Positions 13,495 to 16,540 of a stretch of 16,540 nt of DNA are shown in pieces (position 1 is the stretch's first letter; every line of letters begins with the position of its first letter). A model generated the notes under the pieces. That model ran no database searches and was not told the origin of the DNA. It saw only the letters and a list, made by a program, of their open reading frames with translations. Position numbers and translations under genes: made by a program. This stretch comes from an uncultured Christensenellaceae bacterium (lineage in GTDB: Bacteria > Bacillota > Clostridia > Christensenellales > Borkfalkiaceae), in NCBI GenBank assembly GCA_910588465.1, contig CAJUOP010000005.1:87654-104193 (forward strand). The letters are read 5' to 3'.

Positions 13495-14363
13495 TACTTC
13501 TGATTAAATTTTTTCCGTACAAACCAATCGGTGACCCGCTCGGGCATCAATTTATACATAAAATGCTTCATCCCGTTTTTGCCGCCCGCAACGCTTACGG
13601 GGGGCGGGTTGCTCCGCTCCGCAAGCTTTATGATCGCCGCGGCGACCAGCGAGGGATTCATTCCCCCCTGCTCCATGTTGGCAAGCGCGGCGGAAGCGCG
13701 TTTTACCGAAGGCGCGTAAGAAAGGCTCTCCTCCGAGCCGTATATCCTGCGGCTGTACGTAAAATCCGTCGCCGTGCCGCCGGGCAATAGCACGCTTACG
13801 CGCACGCCCTGCGAACGCAGCTCCAGATCCGCTTCGCGCGCGAGCATACTCAGCGCCGCCTTAGACGACGAATAAAAGCTGTCGAACGGAATGGGCGCGT
13901 CCGCCCCCAGCGAGCCGACGAGCACCACGCGCCCGCCCCGCTTCTTTAAAAAGGGCGCCGCCGCCTTGATCGCCTCGATCGCGCCGAAATAATTCACCTC
14001 GAACAGATACCGATAGTCGCCGCTCTTGGCGTATTCCAACGGCGCCGCCATCGAAAATCCCGCGGAATAAATCAGCAGCTCGATGGAGCCGAACTCGTCG
14101 CCGATCTGCATGATCGACTTGGTAAGCTCCCCCTCCTGCGCCGCGTCTGCGGTGACCGTTCGCACGCGCTCCCCTTTAAAGGGCGTGCGAGAAATATTTA
14201 TTACGCGGTAGCCCTTGGAAGCGAGCTTTAACGCCGTTTCCCGACCGATCCCCGACGAAGCCCCCACGATGACCGCAGTGCGCCTCACGGGCGTTTCCCG
14301 CACCTTTTCGCGCGGTGCTTCTTTTTCCTGTTCCGTCTCCAATCCCGTTAATTCCTGTTCCAT
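13494..14363 (-). CDS. Short-chain dehydrogenase/reductase
   Basis: This 289-residue protein is a classical SDR, an NAD(P)-dependent oxidoreductase; the substrate cannot be told. The cofactor motif is VGASSGIG (33-40), with YSAG (99-102) and NYFGA (124-128). The catalytic residues are Ser151 (VGSLGAD), Tyr164 and Lys168 (FYSSSKAA). The C-terminus has PGGTATDF and an extra helical tail (MKHFMYKLMPERVTDWFVRKKF) reminiscent of ketosphinganine-reductase-like SDRs that act on lipids. The first ~27 residues are an acidic, charged extension (MEQELTGLETEQEKEAPREK) before the fold. No Shine-Dalgarno precedes the ATG, which leaves the start uncertain; a later GTG is possible. It follows the ZIP gene by 49 bases on the same strand, so co-transcription is likely. 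Confidence 0.87.
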   Translation of the reverse strand: MEQELTGLETEQEKEAPREKVRETPVRRTAVIVGASSGIGRETALKLASKGYRVINISRTPFKGERVRTVTADAAQEGELTKSIMQIGDEFGSIELLIYSAGFSMAAPLEYAKSGDYRYLFEVNYFGAIEAIKAAAPFLKKRGGRVVLVGSLGADAPIPFDSFYSSSKAALSMLAREADLELRSQGVRVSVLLPGGTATDFTYSRRIYGSEESLSYAPSVKRASAALANMEQGGMNPSLVAAAIIKLAERSNPPPVSVAGGKNGMKHFMYKLMPERVTDWFVRKKFNQK

Positions 14364-14412
14364 GCGGTGTATTTTTGACGGAAAAACACTTTTTTATACC
14401 TTAAATTTATAA

Positions 14413-15183
14413 TCAGCCCAGCGCGACGTCCAAAATCATCATGACAGAAAACCCGAGCACGATCCCGAGGCTCGCCACCGTCTTATTGCCCGAAAAACAT
14501 TCGGGAATCAGCTCCGAGCAGACGACGGCGATCATAGCCCCCGCCGAAAAAGCGAGCGCCCAGGGCATCAATCCGATAATAAACGTTGCGGCGAGCGCGC
14601 CCAGCACGCAGGCGGGAATTTCCACCGCGCCCGAGCCCTGCGAAAAGAGAAAGCTTTTTAACGGGCTCATGCCCTTCATGCGGAGCGGAAACGCCACGCA
14701 CATTCCCTCCGGAAAGTTCTGCACGGCGATCCCCACGGCAAGAAAAAACGCACCGAACGCGCCCTCCGCCCCGCCCAGCGCAGCAAACGCCACGCCGACC
14801 GCCATGCCCTCGGGAATATTATGTAACGTGACCGCCATAAACAGCAGCGCGTTTTTCTTATCGCCCAAGCCCAGAAACTGTTTTTCCGTGCGGGAAAGCG
14901 CAAAATCGCACGCAATGATCGCCGCGCCCCCCAAAATAAAACCCAACGTTACGGTAACGTACGAAGGGATCGCGCTTTCGTATTCGATTGCGGGAAGCAG
15001 CAGCGAAAAAAAGCTCGCAGCTATCATAATGCCCGCCGACGCACCCGTAAACGCGGTTAAAAAAGGTTTATTCGGATTCTTCGAAAAAAACACAAACGAC
15101 GCGCCGACCGTCGTTGCCGCATACATCATCAGCGAGGCGAGCAGCGCCTGCTGCCACGCCGGTAAAGTGATAAACCACTGCAT
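14413..15183 (-). CDS. ZIP-family metal transporter (GufA/ZupT-like)
   Basis: This 256-residue protein is a ZIP transporter that brings divalent metals (Zn, Fe, Mn) into the cytoplasm, with about eight membrane segments. The metal-site motifs are HNIPEGMAVG (121-130) and QNFPEGMC (155-162), plus SELIPE (223-228) and LLPAIE (62-67). The Q in the second motif marks the GufA-like branch rather than the HEIPE type of E. coli ZupT. The ATG ending at 15183 has a GGGGGT site 8 bases upstream; an in-frame GTG at 15210 lies in the leader's inverted repeat and lacks such a site. No metal-responsive riboswitch of known type is apparent upstream. The SDR gene follows. Confidence 0.9.
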   Translation of the reverse strand: MQWFITLPAWQQALLASLMMYAATTVGASFVFFSKNPNKPFLTAFTGASAGIMIAASFFSLLLPAIEYESAIPSYVTVTLGFILGGAAIIACDFALSRTEKQFLGLGDKKNALLFMAVTLHNIPEGMAVGVAFAALGGAEGAFGAFFLAVGIAVQNFPEGMCVAFPLRMKGMSPLKSFLFSQGSGAVEIPACVLGALAATFIIGLMPWALAFSAGAMIAVVCSELIPECFSGNKTVASLGIVLGFSVMMILDVALG

Positions 15184-15198
15184 TTGTAAGACCCCCGT

Positions 15199-15277
15199 AA
15201 AATCCCGCACCCGTCCGCAAGAGAAAAGTACGGTTACTACATCTTATTACGGCGCAGCGTTTTTCGTGCGGGATTTT
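15199..15277 (-). repeat. 12-bp inverted repeat flanking the ZIP leader
   Basis: AAAATCCCGCAC (15199-15210) and GTGCGGGATTTT (15266-15277) are perfect inverted copies, 55 bases apart. The near copy is 15 bases upstream of the ZIP start codon. In the minus-strand transcript the arms could close a stem around a ~55-base loop next to the Shine-Dalgarno, which would suit leader control. Nothing else is recognised in this gap. Confidence 0.5.
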
Positions 15278-15278
15278 T

Positions 15279-15320
15279 GAAAACGCGCCCCCGTTTCCGC
15301 AGAAACGGGGGCGCGTTTTC
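15279..15320 (-). terminator. Strong terminator after the XRE gene
   Basis: A perfect 19-bp stem (15279-15297 with 15302-15320) with a CGCA loop contains a GCGCCCCC core and A/T ends. The XRE stop codon (15319-15321) lies in its first arm. Read on the minus strand it is followed by AAAAATCC with TTTTC closing the stem, so it is a terminator and insulator between XRE and ZIP. Confidence 0.85.
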
Positions 15321-15645
15321 AATTGTCTTTTTCGATCAGATAGCGGATATAGTCCAACGCCTGCGACTGCCGCCTGTCGCTTAATCTGTGCAAAAGCTCC
15401 AACCAGCTCCGTTCCGTTTCGGTAAGCTCCTTCATTACGTTCACGTTTCCGAAGTCGTCCTCCCTTCCCAAAAGATAATCGCAGGTACAGCCGAATTCGT
15501 CCGCCAGCAAACTAATGCTGTGCGCCGAGGGGTCCACGCGACCGCTCTCCCAAAAGTTCACCGCCTTGGCGCTTACACCTATTTTTTGCGCCAGCGCGCG
15601 CTGACTGAGTTTCTTATCTTCCCGAAGCTGCTTAATCCTGTACAT
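15319..15645 (-). CDS. XRE-family transcriptional regulator
   Basis: This 108-residue protein is a cro/C1-type helix-turn-helix regulator. The DNA-binding domain covers ~2-58, with LSQRALAQKIGVSAKAVNFWESGRVDPS (13-40) holding the two recognition helices and SLLADEFGCTCDYLLG closing the five-helix fold. The rest is a helical, charged C-terminus (~73-106), probably for dimerisation. I choose ATG ending at 15645 because GAGGAAG sits just before it; a TTG at 15666 has no ribosome site. It is divergent from a lipoprotein gene, and shared ATTAC-type motifs in the gap suggest it controls both. A minus-strand TATAAT (15673-15668) without a good -35 may be its promoter. Confidence 0.9.
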   Translation of the reverse strand: MYRIKQLREDKKLSQRALAQKIGVSAKAVNFWESGRVDPSAHSISLLADEFGCTCDYLLGREDDFGNVNVMKELTETERSWLELLHRLSDRRQSQALDYIRYLIEKDN

Positions 15646-15695
15646 ATCTTCCTCACTAATCTCCAATATTATAGAAAAATATTACACAGAAATGC

Positions 15696-15724
15696 TTGAC
15701 AATTACCTTTATTACAAATATAAT
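15696..15724 (+). promoter_or_regulatory. Consensus promoter of the lipoprotein gene
   Basis: TTGACA (15696-15701), exactly 17 bases, then TATAAT (15719-15724): both boxes match the consensus fully. The start should be near 15731. Such a strong promoter would normally need a repressor to be controlled. Confidence 0.85.
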
Positions 15725-15735
15725 ATTTTTAGTGG

Positions 15736-15747
15736 GTAATATATTAC
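15736..15747. promoter_or_regulatory. Candidate XRE operator palindrome
   Basis: GTAATATATTAC is a perfect 12-base palindrome just downstream of the predicted transcript start. Its half-site ATATTACAC recurs at 15679-15687 (as well as 15741-15749), and ATTACA occurs again at 15711-15716. These lie about 30-32 bases apart, close to three helical turns. Binding by the divergent XRE protein is inference. Confidence 0.5.
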
Positions 15748-15765
15748 ACGCAAAAGGAGAAAAAG

Positions 15766-16149
15766 ATGAAAAAAGTAAAAGGGTTTTTGGCGGCAGTGGT
15801 ATTTGCGGTGCTTCTCGTTTGCATGGCGGCTTGTTCCACGGGTATCACGGGAACGTACAAGTTCAGCTCGATGAGCATGAATCAGGGCGGGCTTTCCTTA
15901 GAGGTGAAAGCGGGCGAAGAGTTTATGGGCGTTACGATTACCGAAGAGGCGTACTCGCTTACCGTAAACGAAGACAACACGTGGACGATGAAAGTGAACG
16001 TCGGCGAAGAATTCACGCAGAGCGGCACGTGGGAAGAAAAAGACGGAAAATACTTATTCAGCGCGGAAGGCAAAAGTATGGAAGTAACGCTGAGCGGAAA
16101 CACGCTTACCTTCGAGCAGGACGGAGCGAAAATCGTTCTGAAAAAATAA
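15766..16149 (+). CDS. Small lipoprotein, lipocalin-like beta protein
   Basis: This 127-residue protein is an exported lipoprotein. The signal peptide MKKVKGFLAAVVFAVLLVCM leads to a lipobox ending AAC with Cys23 as the lipid site. The mature ~105 residues read as successive beta strands: GTYKFSSM, LTVNEDNTWTMKV, SGTWEEKDGKYLFSAEG and MEVTLSGNTLTFEQDGAKIVLKK, with the GTY and TW positions usual in small lipocalin-like or META-like beta-barrel proteins of gut Clostridia. The ligand is unknown. AAAGGAG lies 9 bases before ATG 15766. It has the strongest promoter in the window and a palindrome at its start site, and is divergent from an XRE regulator, so it is likely a regulated target of that protein. 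A terminator follows ~70 bases downstream. Confidence 0.85.
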   Translation: MKKVKGFLAAVVFAVLLVCMAACSTGITGTYKFSSMSMNQGGLSLEVKAGEEFMGVTITEEAYSLTVNEDNTWTMKVNVGEEFTQSGTWEEKDGKYLFSAEGKSMEVTLSGNTLTFEQDGAKIVLKK

Positions 16150-16216
16150 TCGAAACAAAAAAGACTGCGCGCGGCTTAATGCGAACTTCCCATAGGGAAC
16201 AGACATGCGATTATAA

Positions 16217-16250
16217 AAGAGCTCTCAAACAAATTTGTTTGAGAGCTTTT
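16217..16250. terminator. Long palindromic terminator after the lipoprotein gene
   Basis: AGCTCTCAAACAAA (16220-16233) and its exact complement (16234-16247) form a 14-bp arm palindrome, with AAA(A)G before and TTTT after (16247-16250). It can terminate in either direction, and is also near the end of the gene coming from the right. Confidence 0.85.
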
Positions 16251-16295
16251 AACTAAACATTTTAATAACGATAAATTGAAATTTATAAGACCTGT

Positions 16296-16540
16296 TCAAT
16301 TTTTATATATTATAATTGTGCAATCTTTTTCAAAACGAAAATTCGCCCATTTTCTTCCTATTTGTCGCACAAAATAGTATTCATCGTTCGGAAATATCTG
16401 TTTTGTCATAAATCGTAACAGGTTTAGCGCATCGGCAGATTCGTTCAACACGATTTCACGCGTACTCCATCCGTCTGTTACAGGTGAATATATTTCGTGA
16501 ATCATATCATAAAACAACTCTTTTCCGTTGATTGGTATTT
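16296..16540 (-). CDS. C-terminal part of an unknown AT-rich gene, cut by the window edge
   Basis: The minus-strand frame ending at TGA 16296-16298 stays open to the window edge (IPINGKELFYDMIHEIYSP… to …FRFEKDCTIIIYKN), so only ~81 residues of the C-terminus are visible. There is no convincing start: the first in-frame candidates inside the window are TTG 16517 and ATG 16505, without ribosome sites. The visible part is rich in aromatic and charged residues (EYYFVRQIGRKWANFRF). I do not recognise it. The local DNA is AT-rich compared with the chromosomal genes, so this may be the edge of another acquired segment. Confidence 0.5.
   Translation of the reverse strand, partial: IPINGKELFYDMIHEIYSPVTDGWSTREIVLNESADALNLLRFMTKQIFPNDEYYFVRQIGRKWANFRFEKDCTIIIYKN

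Noticed and set aside
15183..15278. Mn or NiCo riboswitch before the ZIP gene
   Set aside because: I could not find the conserved loops of either class by eye; only an inverted repeat is present.
15661..15702. Minus-strand -35 for the XRE gene
   Set aside because: TATAAT is present at 15673-15668, but the 17-base position reads AGCATT and TTGTCA is 23 bases away, so I do not call a full promoter.
1..16540. CRISPR array, tRNA or rRNA genes, toxin-antitoxin pair
   Set aside because: No regularly spaced direct repeats, no cloverleaf or rRNA segment, and no recognisable toxin beside the RHH gene; the small RHH protein is next to tnpW instead.

Overview
The window looks like chromosome from a Gram-positive, Clostridia-like (Bacillota) bacterium of the kind common in guts. 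The basis is the mix of families: a TnpX-type large serine recombinase with a TnpW relic, an rpsF-ssb-rpsR operon, a nifS-nifU-rrf2 iron-sulfur cassette, class-II CCA transferase, YegS/DgkB-type lipid kinase, near-consensus sigma-A promoters (TTGACA-17-TATAAT) and strong Shine-Dalgarno sites. The taxon is inference; there is no rRNA or tRNA gene to place it. Most of the window is GC-rich, but the first ~2.3 kb and the last ~0.4 kb are visibly AT-richer, which suggests acquired DNA at both edges.

Layout. (1) 1-~2330: right-hand part of a Tn4451/TnpX-like mobile element: a large nested palindrome, a ribbon-helix-helix protein, a tnpW reading frame broken by two stops, and the recombinase, followed by two hairpins that probably mark the element's end. 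(2) 2367-4370, minus strand: lipid kinase then PAS-PP2C phosphatase, 3 bases apart. (3) 4442-6958, plus strand: cca then rmuC. The dgk and cca promoters point away from each other and share a single palindromic -35 box (TTGCAA), each with a 17-base spacer to a perfect TATAAT. (4) 7084-9516: a lone 810-residue membrane-anchored protein built from degenerate repeats, not assignable to a known family. (5) 9562-10820: ribosomal S6 / SSB / S18 operon with a structured leader resembling the S6:S18-binding motif, closed by a strong bidirectional terminator. (6) 10828-11235, minus: small acidic single-pass surface protein. (7) 11340-13494: divergent nifS-nifU-rrf2 operon for Fe-S cluster assembly with an IscR-like regulator as last gene. 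(8) 13494-15183, minus: ZIP metal transporter then SDR oxidoreductase. (9) 15319-16149: XRE repressor divergent from a small lipoprotein, with a palindrome and half-sites between them. (10) 16296-16540: the C-terminal part of an AT-rich gene that runs off the window.

The most notable items are the shared -35 divergent promoter pair, the unrecognised repeat protein, the nested palindrome before the RHH gene, the tnpW frame with two in-frame stops, and the XRE/lipoprotein intergenic operator. I did not find a CRISPR array, toxin-antitoxin pair, defence island or tRNA. I do not see a clear new multi-gene system; the best candidate for something undescribed is the repeat protein at 7084-9516.
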